A program made the position numbers and the translations under genes. Under the pieces are notes generated by a model. The model was not told where the DNA came from. It saw nothing but the letters and a program-made list of their open reading frames with translations, and searched no databases. 64,000 nt of DNA from the NCBI GenBank assembly GCA_050084515.1, contig CM114272.1:55924001-55988000 (forward strand), given 5' to 3'. Source of the DNA: Blasia pusilla (taxonomy: Eukaryota > Marchantiophyta > Marchantiopsida > Blasiales). Of the stretch, positions 54,804 to 64,000 are shown one piece after another; position 1 is the first letter of the stretch; every line of letters starts with the position of its first letter.

Positions 54804-56192
54804 TTTGCTTTTAGTAAAGATAGGGCGTGGCAACTGGATATGTATGGAATCTCTGTCTGAATTCATGAGACCTTTTATGGAAAGTGATGGAGCTTCCGCT
54901 TCACTCGTATGGGTGCGTCAGGGGTTACAAGTAAACCTAGCTATTAAACGGAAAAGAGTAATTTTCTTTCCAAGATGAAAGATTTTTTTCTTCAAAAAAT
55001 GGCATCTTTTGTAAATAGTAGTATCCAAATCGTAAGTGTTAAAAAATTCTCCAAGTCTTATTGTTATGGGCTTTAGTTCAAATGGAGGACTTACGATTGA
55101 ACGCCACCTTTGAAACATATCCTTGAAGATTTTAGAAATTTTATCCTATACTAAGTTTCAAAATAGACTAAGGTTTAAAATTTTAAAATAAATTATCTTA
55201 ATTTTTCTAATTAATTATTAAGATTTATTAGAATTTGATGAGTACCAAGGCCATGCATGGAAATTGTAAAGTAAAATGTGGGGAATTCCGAATTTTATTT
55301 AATTATACGAAATTTATGAAGATTTCCCACATTTCAGGAAAGTTTTCCTCGAATCTATTCGCGGTGAGAAACATGTGAGAAACAAACCTACCTTTTTTTG
55401 TCCTCTTTTGAGGTTTATTTTATAATAAAGTGGTTGCACATATTAAAACTTTTACTAAAAAAAAGAAAAAGAAAAAAAGATCCAAAACAAAGGGGACGGA
55501 AAATCAGCTGGAATACGTGGAGGTTCGACAAGGATATTCAAAAAGTCTACGTGGAAAGCACGACCTACCAAAAAACTCTACTCTTGCAAACGCTCATAAT
55601 GAGCGGTGAGTAGTTTCTTTGCTATTGTTCATGTCCCTTTGTAGTTTGGAATTTTGGATTCCGGAATTGGTAGAATAAAACCAATATGCAATTAATAATA
55701 CTATGAATCCTACCACGAATCCGGCGGAGATCGGACGTCAGGTCAGGAATAAACCTACCTGGTTAAGAGAATAAAAAACGCATTTCTTTGGATAGAGTAG
55801 ATTCGGCTCAGAAATTGAAATCCGCGTTTAGAAACCACCTTAAGTCCACATGTTCCATGAGAAAACTCTCCGAGCCCTACTCTGGACGGAAAACCTGCTC
55901 ACTTGTGATGTGCACCACCAACGTTCCCAATACCACTCACGTATTACCATGGTGCGTCTGAAGACCATAGTTGAGGTGCGTGGTTGAAGTGTGCCGGGAG
56001 CCAGCCAAATCTCGAATGTGGTATATGGATGATTTGTTTGTTCACACCTGAAAACTCCCCTAAGTTAGGACCCGGTCCCATGCGGCCGAGATCATCGGGC
56101 CGTCGCGAGGACCCCGCCCCACCGTTCCGGATTTTAGTTGATCCGACCGCATGAGATTCATAAGACTCCGACAGAATTTGCACCCTTAGAAC
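54804..56192. other. Unassigned DNA
   Basis: AT-rich to about 55480, then GC-richer. 56070-56180 shares words with the 44.1-44.3 kb repeat. No gene recognised. Confidence 0.25.
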
Positions 56193-56273
56193 ATGTGCGG
56201 CCAGAAGAAAGTATATGTGCGGCCAGAAGAAAGTAGAACATAAGGCACAAATATGTGCGACCATAAGAAAATA
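56193..56273. repeat. Three copies of a 21-base unit
   Basis: Units at 56193, 56215 and 56253 read ATGTGCGGCCAGAAGAAAGTA or close variants; the third is diverged and separated by 17 bases. Confidence 0.85.
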
Positions 56274-56339
56274 ACGATAGTCAGCCTCATAGGACCGGTT
56301 CGCTAACCATGGGGCAGGTTAGGACACTTAACCCTTGGG

Positions 56340-56470
56340 GTTAACAACGGAACAAAAATGCAAACCCGAGAATGGGAGCGTCCATTTTCCACCGGAGAAA
56401 CAAAGATGCACTTCGATAAAAACGAGTGATGGAAAACCCATCGGAAGTACAAAAGAGGGGGACTGCATAG
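56340..56470. repeat. Dispersed repeat R, copy 3
   Basis: GATGCACTTCGATAAAAACG and TGATGGAAAACCCA, then AAAGAGGGGGACT, match 11725-11830 closely, with a short insertion between the second and third blocks. Confidence 0.7.
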
Positions 56471-57431
56471 CATATCCTGCACACCTCACATCTCTGTCAG
56501 ACCCTATCACCTACCCGATATCCAAAATACCACATTTACGTCAACAAGTGGGGCAGGTAGAGCAACTTTGATAGGAAAGAAAAACCCGGAAAGTTTTATT
56601 AATTAATTAATTATTTTTTCTTCCCTCCCCTGAGAGGATAAGCCCAAGAATATCCTCCGCACGGCAAGGCAGCCCTTGAGGGGCGAAAAGTCGAAAACTG
56701 GGCTCTGTCGACCCTTCCCAAAACGAAATCGCTCGGAACTGCTCTCACTCTCCGCATGCTACACGTTTCTAGATGAGTCCGTACGCATTACCAAAAAAGA
56801 GAGCGGATGATTATAAAGCCTCTTCCTCGTATCGCGACTGCTCAAAGTTCACATGATTCTAATCCTTCCGGTGCAACTTTTTGCGACACTTTTCGATTCA
56901 TAGAAAGTCGAATAAACTAGGAACGTGCGGGAATATAGGAATGCATTTGCGACTACTTTCTCTTACTCACCTCGGAAAGGATGGAGATCTTTTGTAATTT
57001 CCTTTGAGAGTATTTGTTTTATTTAATTGAGAATCAACGAAAATTCTCTTAGAAGCTTGAAAGAAATGGAAAGTATTGAACAATTTGCAGCTAGGAGGGG
57101 GAGGACTAGGACATGGAGGACCATTAAGGGTTTGGTTAATAACTATTCCAATCTTGTCAATATAAGTCTCTATTTGTTCATCTTTTCAAGTTTGAATTTT
57201 GGATTTTTTTTTCCACTTATGTTGGGATTTGCCTTGTTCTTGGTTACACCTCCTTCTCTCATGAGTACTCTCATATATTCCTAAATGTAATTTTGCACAT
57301 TAAGCTTTACTTATATTGAGATTTTGGATTATAATCGATTCAAAGGATTCCTCTTGCTTTTCTCAATATTTTGCTACTTGCTGGGCCTAACATAACGACA
57401 TCATTCCTTCATATGAATCATCGGTGGATGA
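56471..57431. other. Unassigned DNA
   Basis: No feature recognised; one 85-codon frame (57027-57284) ends in a hydrophobic stretch but lacks any motif or second copy. Confidence 0.25.
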
Positions 57432-57482
57432 CCTCTTTTTTGGTGTTTCTAACTCATATCCTCTTTTTTGGTGTTTCTAACT
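57432..57482. repeat. 28-base tandem duplication
   Basis: A 23-base core beginning CCTCTTTTTTGGTG is repeated exactly at 57432-57454 and 57460-57482, a local slippage-type duplication. Confidence 0.9.
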
Positions 57483-57510
57483 TTCTTTCGTAGTGTCTCC
57501 TATTATTCTT

Positions 57511-58085
57511 CCCCCAATAGATTTTAGTTCTTCCTCCAAGGGATGGTGTGATGGGTCATCACAAAACCTCCTCGCTTATTTAGTGGTTTATGTCTAGGGA
57601 TGGGAGAATATTTAGAATGAGCATTTACTTTGACTAAAGGCCTTAGTTGTGGCTCCTCCCACTCAAAATACTAATCATGGGAGGCCTTTAACATCACGAA
57701 AGTTAGAGGATGCTAACTTTGATATAATTTCAACCTGAAATCTGATAGCGCTAACTTTTATGTTGATTTGATATAAATTAAAATTTTATATTGATTCATA
57801 TTGATTTTTTATATCAATAAACTTTCCATGCCAATTATATACAAAATTTTTTTTTAGAAAACTTTTCAATATATAAATGACATCATAATATATCAAACAC
57901 ATATCATATTCTTATTGATATCAAAATGACGCAACTCCAAGTTTTGTGATGAAGGCTTTAATACAACAACACCTTCAACTTAGCCTACTTTTGGTGTAAG
58001 TTTTCACGTGTGGCTTGAGCATTGGGACCTCTCTCTCCGGAGGTTCCAAATGCGGAAATTATGACACTCTTAGAAATTCAAGTGA
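57511..58085. repeat. Dispersed repeat S, copy 2 (interrupted by a MITE)
   Basis: Matches 31685-31995 on both sides of a 260-base insertion. Left flank contains ATCATGGGAGGCCTTTAA, right flank AAGGCTTTAATACAACAAC. Together they reconstruct the uninterrupted order seen in copy 1. Confidence 0.75.
57692..57951. mobile_element. MULE-type MITE, 260 bases
   Basis: Terminal inverted repeats CATCACGAAAGTTAGAG (left) and CATCACAAAACTTGGAG (right, inverted) match at 13-14 of 17 positions. Flanking decamers AGGCCTTTAA and AAGGCTTTAA are near-identical, consistent with a 9-10 base duplication typical of Mutator-like elements. The related repeat at 31.86 kb lacks the insert. The interior is AT-rich and non-coding. 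Confidence 0.75.
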
Positions 58086-58318
58086 TTGTGTACAATGTTT
58101 TCTGGAAGGCCATATAATGGATCTTGACTTGAACCTTGACTTGGAGGTTTTCATGAGGTTTTTTCTCCATATTTCCCACTTATCAACAAGAGTGCTATAA
58201 ATAATAGTTTATGAGCACCTCCGAGAATTTATTTATCTAGAAAAATGCATCTAGTGGCTTTATCTCTTTAGATAAGATGTGTGAACATATTGCGATATGT
58301 TGTCTCCCATACTCTATC

Positions 58319-58455
58319 TATCGTGCCAATACACATCGCTACACATCCCACATCGCTGGTCATATCTACACAACACACAACATCGATCTTCCTAACACAC
58401 GGGTCGATCCACTCATAAATGAAATACACTCACGCATATACACCGAAACCCCATA
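58319..58455 (-). repeat. 137-base LTR terminus, copy 5
   Basis: Aligns with 43258-43395 from the G-rich tract to CACGATA. The terminal CA has decayed to TA here. Confidence 0.7.
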
Positions 58456-58920
58456 ACCACCCCCCTAGATGGCAGTTGGATCCCCCTAACTCGAGATAGC
58501 ACACACATATATACCCGACATGATCTACTATCATATACACATCTAGCATCATCAGTGCCGTCATCTGTGCAATACTATAGCTATCCGCCGTGTCGATCCC
58601 TCTGAAGAGATCTAACACTCTCGTACCCTGATCCAAACGGTGCCACACAACGTGTGTGGTACCCGAAGATATGAAGTCTCTATTCCAAGAGCACGACTGT
58701 CACCTGACTCTGTTTGCCCCCAAACATACGTACAACTCCACGCTTGCCTCATGAGCTTGTCTGCACTCCATGCTACTCAACGCTCGTCTCCAACAACGAT
58801 AAAGAAGCTCCGCACCATAGGAAGAGACACCCTCCCTGACAGGTCTCTATGTGGGACTATCCATTATGGGAATGTCCTCCGTATGTGTGCTCCTCTCCCC
58901 AAACTTTCTTGATCAACTAG
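58456..58920 (-). pseudogene. Linker and truncated methyltransferase start, copy 5
   Basis: RVLDLFRGIDT (58590-58625) is methyltransferase motif I. About 60 bases later the sequence becomes the pre-polypurine block (GATGTGTATATGATAGTAGATC), just as in copy 3. The upstream linker is shared with copy 3. Confidence 0.75.
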
Positions 58921-59560
58921 CACCCCCTGTGAATGCTGCCAACCTGCTCACCATATCCTCACGTGGTTGACCACCACTACCCCTTCCAAATTGCACCGGT
59001 AGATGGCTCACCCGTCCATCACCTGATCATCACCCTGGTCGATAAGAAACCGTCTCCTCCGAAAAGTTCAAGATAAAACCAAGGGTGTACAACACCGTAC
59101 TCCCTACCAACATATCATACGACTCTGCTTGTGTCGTAATTGCCCGAGTGCACACCATCGCACTATCCGACTCATGCTCTAGCTGAAGTCTAACCACCAA
59201 CTCCTATCGAGTCATATATTGCATGGGTGATATGCCCCAAATAGAGGTATGTATCTGAAAGGGACAACACTCAATATCGCCTTTCCGTAAACCCAACGCC
59301 AAACACGCCTCCTTCCCTAACATCAAGGCCTACGCTCCCGAATCAAGTAGGATGTGCTGCGGGTGGTACAGTGTACCTATGGGACTAACCAAGTGAAACA
59401 CTCTAGCTTGGTTATCCAACAACACCACACTTGGTGTGATCATGGCTCGTTCTATCGCTGGCCTAGTTGGCATATCTACCAACTTCACCGCCGCAGTATA
59501 CCATGATTTAGTGGGGGACGTCCCAAGCACTTGCTCTAAGGATGTGTCTGTCACCTCCTC
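58921..59560 (-). pseudogene. Aspartic protease, copy 5
   Basis: The active site DSGA is intact at 59333-59344 within VFHLVSPIGTLYHPQ...ILLDSGA, unlike copies 1 and 3, which read DSR. An in-frame stop follows two residues later. Downstream text matches the VLVGSTVLYPLGF region of copy 3. Confidence 0.75.
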
Positions 59561-61330
59561 AACTACCTTTGAACAAGAGGTAGTTACCTATCCGCGCTCA
59601 CCAAACGTAGCGTCCACTCGGAACACCTCCGCTCATCCAACTCTGAACGTCGCCAACTCCATGGGAGAAAACAATGGAGCCTGGCTCACCCTAGTGGATA
59701 CCACCAACAATGTGGTTGATACTAGCTCCACCCGAGCTAGTATCGACCACATTGTTGTCTCTTTGACTCCTCGTGACCTCGAGACACCTGCCTCATCTGT
59801 GGGCACTAGTGGTCGTCAAGGCACCATCAAAGATGTATGAAGTGATTTGGGCAACGTAAATGACTGTGGAACCCTGGCTTGCTGCCCATCGGTCCCCTCC
59901 TATGGATCAATCTCAACCCCACCTCTCGATGGCTTGATGACTCTCATAGCACCTTGAGTCACCACCAGAGCAGCCTACACCTGAGCCGCACTACACATAA
60001 ATCCCATACTAGCAGAGCCCTCACCAGTATCGTGGTAAGAGGTGGAGGTTGGAGCCATACTAGCTACTCTCACTCCGTGCTTGCCCTTAGCTGCATCATT
60101 GTAATGTCAACAATCATGTGTTCCAACTGATCGATGCGAGTAAGGAGCGTTACATCGGGTGCACGTCCTCCATCTCCTATGATTGGTAGTGGAATCCTAC
60201 CACCACGATCATCAACTCCTCGATCTCCACCAACTCTCTTACCCCCAGGTCCTCGATCTACCTACCTCTAGACTTACCTCCCAGCAAAGATCAAAACATC
60301 TATCCCTAGTGTGACCATATCAGTGATTATGATTACATTGCAATTGTGGTGAGGCCATCCAAGGTGGCTCTTGAGCAATCTAGTACCCTCGACCTTCTAC
60401 CATGCTGTGGGCAATCTCTCTGCCTATGTGGCCCACCATACATCCAACACACCAACCCTGGTCCCTGATGGGTAACATATGTGGGTACGGGCCATTGCCT
60501 CATCGGCTCACGATACGCGTGCTTCTCTCTGCTCCCATGGTACTGGTGCATGGTAGGGAATCTGTGGGTCTACTCCTACTCGTGGACGCGTTGAGTCCCG
60601 TGAAAATCCCACCGTCATCACTTGCTCGCCACTCATGTTGAACTCTATCCGCTCAGACAACTCGAAGACCACCTTCAATGTGGGCTTCGCTGTGTGAAGC
60701 AACATCGCATCTCGAACTCTCCTCCGTAGCTCCTCGTTCAGCACCTCATAACAATACTGTAATGACTGCGCCTTAGTCATCCCATATATGGCAATGATCA
60801 GCTGCCGCATGCGCATGGACGCCTGTCTTAGACTCTCATCCGATCTCCGCTAAAAATCATGTAGACTCTTCAACGAGTCGGTCCGCACGCCTTGGTAACT
60901 CCTCCCAATTGTCGGTAGAACTTCACTGTAGGACTAAAACTCAGCGGTCCTCTACCACGAGAGGTCTCTGGCACCTCCCCGCCCTCACTACCATCATCTT
61001 CATCTAGTTCTGAGCTGATGGTGTAGGTCTCTCTGCCCCCACTATCCCATCATACGCCTCGTGGCCACTAGTGGATACATACCGTGGAGCCCAATATATC
61101 CTCCAGACATTGATCTCTAATATATGTAAAGATCGGAACTCCATGTAATCATCCATCAGAGGACCCTCTAGATGATGGAACAAACCCTTCCATGCCATAA
61201 AACGGTTGAATCGCGTAGGGGCCCGTATCTCCTTGAAGTTGCACCATGTGTCGAACTCCTGGATGAAGTCTTCAAGATCTATGGTGCCTACCGCACCCTA
61301 GAAATGACGCATGCCTCGATGGCCCATTTT
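59561..61330 (-). pseudogene. Gag, copy 5
   Basis: Capsid strings MAWKGLFHHLEGPLMDDY (61140-61198) and LNEELRRRVRDAMLL (about 60690-60745) match copy 1. The first zinc knuckle reads CWMYGGPHRQRDC (second Cys changed to Tyr, about 60410-60455). The second has a TGA inside CNHNH*YGHTRDRC (about 60290-60340), at a position where copy 3 has CGA-type Arg. The region between gag and protease holds a strong hairpin (59705-59757). Confidence 0.75.
59705..59757. repeat. Stem-loop with 23-base arms
   Basis: Arms starting CAACAATGTGG and ending CCACATTGTTG pair with one mismatch around a 7-base loop. The core (AGCTC/GAGCT) corresponds to GGCTC/GAGCC in copy 3 at 42055-42069, so the base of pairing is preserved although the bases differ. 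Confidence 0.8.
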
Positions 61331-63000
61331 TTCCATCTCTCCCCATGTAACATTGCCTCCATCTATGATCTTGTCACCACACCTGCTGCCTAATGATGAT
61401 GATCTAGCCACGAATGGAAGTTGATGTAGCTCCTTACCCAAAATCCCTCAGTATCTCACTCCACTCTGTGTCATATCACCACCACTTCTCAAACTACCCC
61501 GTTCTTTCCAACCTTGGGAGAATGTCGTCGTGAAAACCCTGTCTCACTCGCTCAAGCACTCAGACTTACCAAGAGTCTCTCACAATCCTCACTAGCTCAC
61601 CTACGCTAATGGTAATTCTGTAATGACACACCTGGCCTCACGCACACTCAAAATTCCGGCTCACCCTGAGCTTCCCGACTCACCTAAGTCACAAAACATA
61701 CTCTCAGGTCATACGCAACCCCTACTCTTCTACCGCCATTTATCCACCAACATGCTACACACGAAAGGAGTCTACACTCCTCACCATCGCTGCACCCATC
61801 TAGCAGCAGCTTGACTCGATACCCAACACCCTCAATGATACGAGACAAGTGCGGGAAAAGGGACTCGAATGGGTGAACATGCCTGCCATCAATCTACTCC
61901 ACGGTCAACATCGAATCCTCCATGTGGTACGAAAACCTCCGCAGCACAACAATCTCCTCGCACAACATGTCAATTCTCCCGTCAACAGATGCGGACTACC
62001 CGTCGACATCAACATACAAACACTCCATTTTCAACTCTCACCCCAAACTATCAGTGCGAATACCCCATCTCGCTCATGGTTAGCACTAAACATGCAAATC
62101 CCATCCACGCTCGCCAACACATCAAGTCTATCGGAAAACTCTCCTATCATGTAACCAGAATAAAAAATAGATCCCAACTACGTACACTCCCCAACGCAAG
62201 CCCGCTCAACCTCGTAGCCTGCCTACCACGTTCGGCTCACTAGCCATAGCCCGTACCCTGACTAACTGTGTGTTGACCCAATCATGTCCATGCGACCTAC
62301 TATGATTAGCACCTTGCTACAATGGCCGTGCTGCTACCACATCCCAACTTACTACGTCGTTCATGTTCAACCGCGTTATGTCCTCTTTCAACCCTTACAT
62401 ATGAACCCTGGACTTTTCTTCCGGCTTCACACTCTCTTGTTTGGTAGCACTTTACCACCTCCCGCCGTCAACTGCAAGATCTATCGGAATTTTCCATGAC
62501 TCTCCCAACTTCATTGTGGCTATCTCCACCTCACCCGGCGTGGCACCCTATGCCAACCACAAAGTGTTGCGCACCTCTTCTTATAGTCTCGTGCCTTTGG
62601 CAAGCATAAGCATGTGGTGCGCGTGTAGCATGTTTGGGGAAGGAGAGGTGCATAGCACTTGATGAGAGGGGGAGCGCTTTACAATTGAAGGCCTTGAGCT
62701 CTAGAACCAATAGCAGCCAGCCACTACCTCTCTTCATCCCTGAACTATCACCTGAGCCTGCGCAGCTCCCTCCCATCTCAAACCCGGGCTACCTTGGCCC
62801 GCTCGCGTCCCTATGGGCGCAAACTGCCCCTTACTCCCATCCGCCAATCTTGGGTGACCGGCCCTCTACTTCCCAAACTCCCACTCTCCCAACTTCTCTC
62901 CACATGGACTCAACTCCCTATGGAGCCTTGCCACCTCCTTCCAAACTTCCCCCATCTTTGGAGTCATAATGACTCCCTCTAGGTTTGCATTTTCCCGACC
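61331..63000 (-). other. Leader-like region upstream of gypsy-M copy 5
   Basis: Near 61885-61900 the minus strand shares TGGAGTAGATTGATGG with the leader of copy 1. A TATA-like GACTATAAGA occurs at about 62579-62590 in minus orientation, so part of this region may be a diverged 5' LTR. Plus-strand frames here are antisense and not called. Confidence 0.35.
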
Positions 63001-63439
63001 TCTTGACATTCACTCCTTGACCTACCAAGTACTTACTTGTACGTCACTCTTCTCCTTGTTCTCCTTGCACCTTCACGTAGGTTAGTCACTTGCTTTAGTG
63101 GTTAATTTGATGTGAGTGTAAGGTTAAGTACTATGGTCACTCACAACATATTAGCTTTATAGTTTTTTTGTCTAGATCTTCGCTGGAAACATTTATTAGA
63201 CCATGGCCATGATGAAGTGTACAAATTGGTAGTTATAGAGTCATTATCTAAAGTTGGGAGTGTTACATTTGTCAGGAATGTCCTTGGAAGCGTTGGACCA
63301 CATCGGTGAGGATTGTTAGAGACGATTGAAATCTCCATCGAGATAAGTCCGAGGTTAGATATATGTGCCTTATCATACTTGTCTTGACTTCGCGTGGGTA
63401 TGTATTCATCTTAGATGATAGCTCGTCTAGCCGTGGTTT
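63001..63439. other. Unassigned DNA
   Basis: No feature recognised between the leader-like region and the right-edge reading frame. Confidence 0.25.
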
Positions 63440-64000
63440 ATGGAATTCGTTATTGAGGCAAGATGTCATGGTTTTGGATGTGTTTGGAATGTTTCAGTTC
63501 ACAGTTTGTGGGAATTCACTTCCAATCCCCTTAGAATGGATTTGAACCACCCAGTTAGAGTAAAGGCACACAATTCCAAGTTGTGGCAGTGGGTAAGCAC
63601 ACGAGCTAGTGTACTGGGCTATAAAAGATTGCGGTATCTGTGCAATGACTGTAAGGGTGGGTCTACGTTATCCATTGACAAGGTGGATGCACATTTGAGA
63701 AAAAATGGATGCTTGGCGCTTTGTCGAGTCTAGGGATGGATGGGACTCTTCAGATGAGGAGTGGGTTATGCATGATCTTGCTGAAAAAAGAAGCCAAGAG
63801 GATAAGACAATGGAGTCAGACCCCACCTTCCATGTGGATGGAAGGGAGAGATCTTCCATGGCAGATATAGACAAGCACATTGACGTTCATAAAATGCTCA
63901 ATCATATTTTCCAGAAATACGACCATATGCAGGAGGATAAAACTCAAGAGATGTCTCTCCCATTTGATGAATTACCAGAACCGGGAATGTCAAACGAAGA
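63440..64000 (+). pseudogene. Transposase-associated-like protein, runs off the window
   Basis: Plus-strand text QWVSTRASVLGYKRLRYLCN, followed by DCKG...SIDKVDAHLRKNG, resembles the small Cys-containing domain at the start of plant CACTA (En/Spm) transposon proteins, where a CPC..C pair precedes HL..GF. After an A-run near 63697 the frame shifts. It continues open to the edge as RFVESRDGWDSSDEEWVMHD... with acidic text, the usual continuation of these proteins. The similarity is by eye and moderate; the true start is unclear. An alternative is an unrelated plant hypothetical protein. Confidence 0.4.

Larger units (their letters stand above)
58319..61400 (-). mobile_element. Deletion derivative of gypsy-M (copy 5: gag-protease-LTR)
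   Basis: In minus orientation gag is followed by protease, linker and methyltransferase motif I. The sequence then joins the block before the polypurine tract and the 137-base LTR. Reverse transcriptase to PHD is absent. The join is the same as in copy 3. The 5' boundary is uncertain because no 5' LTR was identified; leader-like sequence continues to at least 61930. Confidence 0.85.

Noticed and set aside
1-64000. CRISPR array or prokaryotic operon
   Set aside because: No regularly spaced identical repeats and no ribosome-binding-site organised genes; the content is eukaryotic transposons.

Overview
The window looks like nuclear DNA of a streptophyte, most likely a land plant. Evidence: Arabidopsis-type TTTAGGG tracts, plant Helitrons with A|T insertion sites and CTAG ends, a Ty1/copia element with a decayed initiator-Met-like primer site, Ty3/gypsy elements, MITEs and a 5S-rRNA-like segment. 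It is almost entirely transposable elements and their wreckage. No intact host gene is visible, and nearly every coding tract carries frameshifts or stops. I cannot fix the lineage.

The centrepiece is a Ty3/gypsy family ('gypsy-M' here) present in four large copies and one fragment. Copy 1 (522-9830, minus) is the most complete. Its order is gag with zinc knuckle, aspartic protease, a cytosine-5 DNA methyltransferase (about 4490-5440), reverse transcriptase, RNase H, integrase, and a C-terminal PHD finger (1172-1312). The family therefore combined a DNA-methylation writer with a chromatin-reader module. Copy 2 (34493-37868, plus) is 5'-truncated. Its integrase-to-PHD frame is open except for five TAG codons. 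Copies 3 (41177-43395, plus) and 5 (58319 to about 61400, minus) share the same large internal deletion, running from just after methyltransferase motif I to just after the PHD finger. They therefore look like members of a non-autonomous gag-protease subfamily. A reverse-transcriptase fragment lies at 29399-29850.

Layout: 1-9830 gypsy-M copy 1; 10038-10593 TIR element; 11.1-12 kb GC-richer repeat with an interstitial telomere tract; 13265-13457 short Helitron; 16404-16680 tRNA-like SINE candidate; 17541-23050 decayed autonomous Helitron (HUH Rep plus Pif1-type helicase, minus); 23.6-26.3 kb low-complexity DNA and an unknown reading frame; 27042-27217 short Helitron; 28.6-34.5 kb mostly unassigned repeats; 34493-37868 gypsy-M copy 2 abutting a second Helitron fragment (37869-38880); 41177-43395 gypsy-M copy 3; 44580-47443 coding-like tract of unknown identity, followed by a Helitron-like 3' terminus at 47991; 48184-53442 full-length Ty1/copia element with target-site duplications (minus); 54633-54803 short Helitron; 57511-58085 repeat interrupted by a MULE-type MITE; 58319 to about 61400 gypsy-M copy 5; 63440-64000 a reading frame resembling the transposase-associated protein of CACTA-type elements, running off the right edge.

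All product calls come from reading motifs in translated sequence; no database search was possible.
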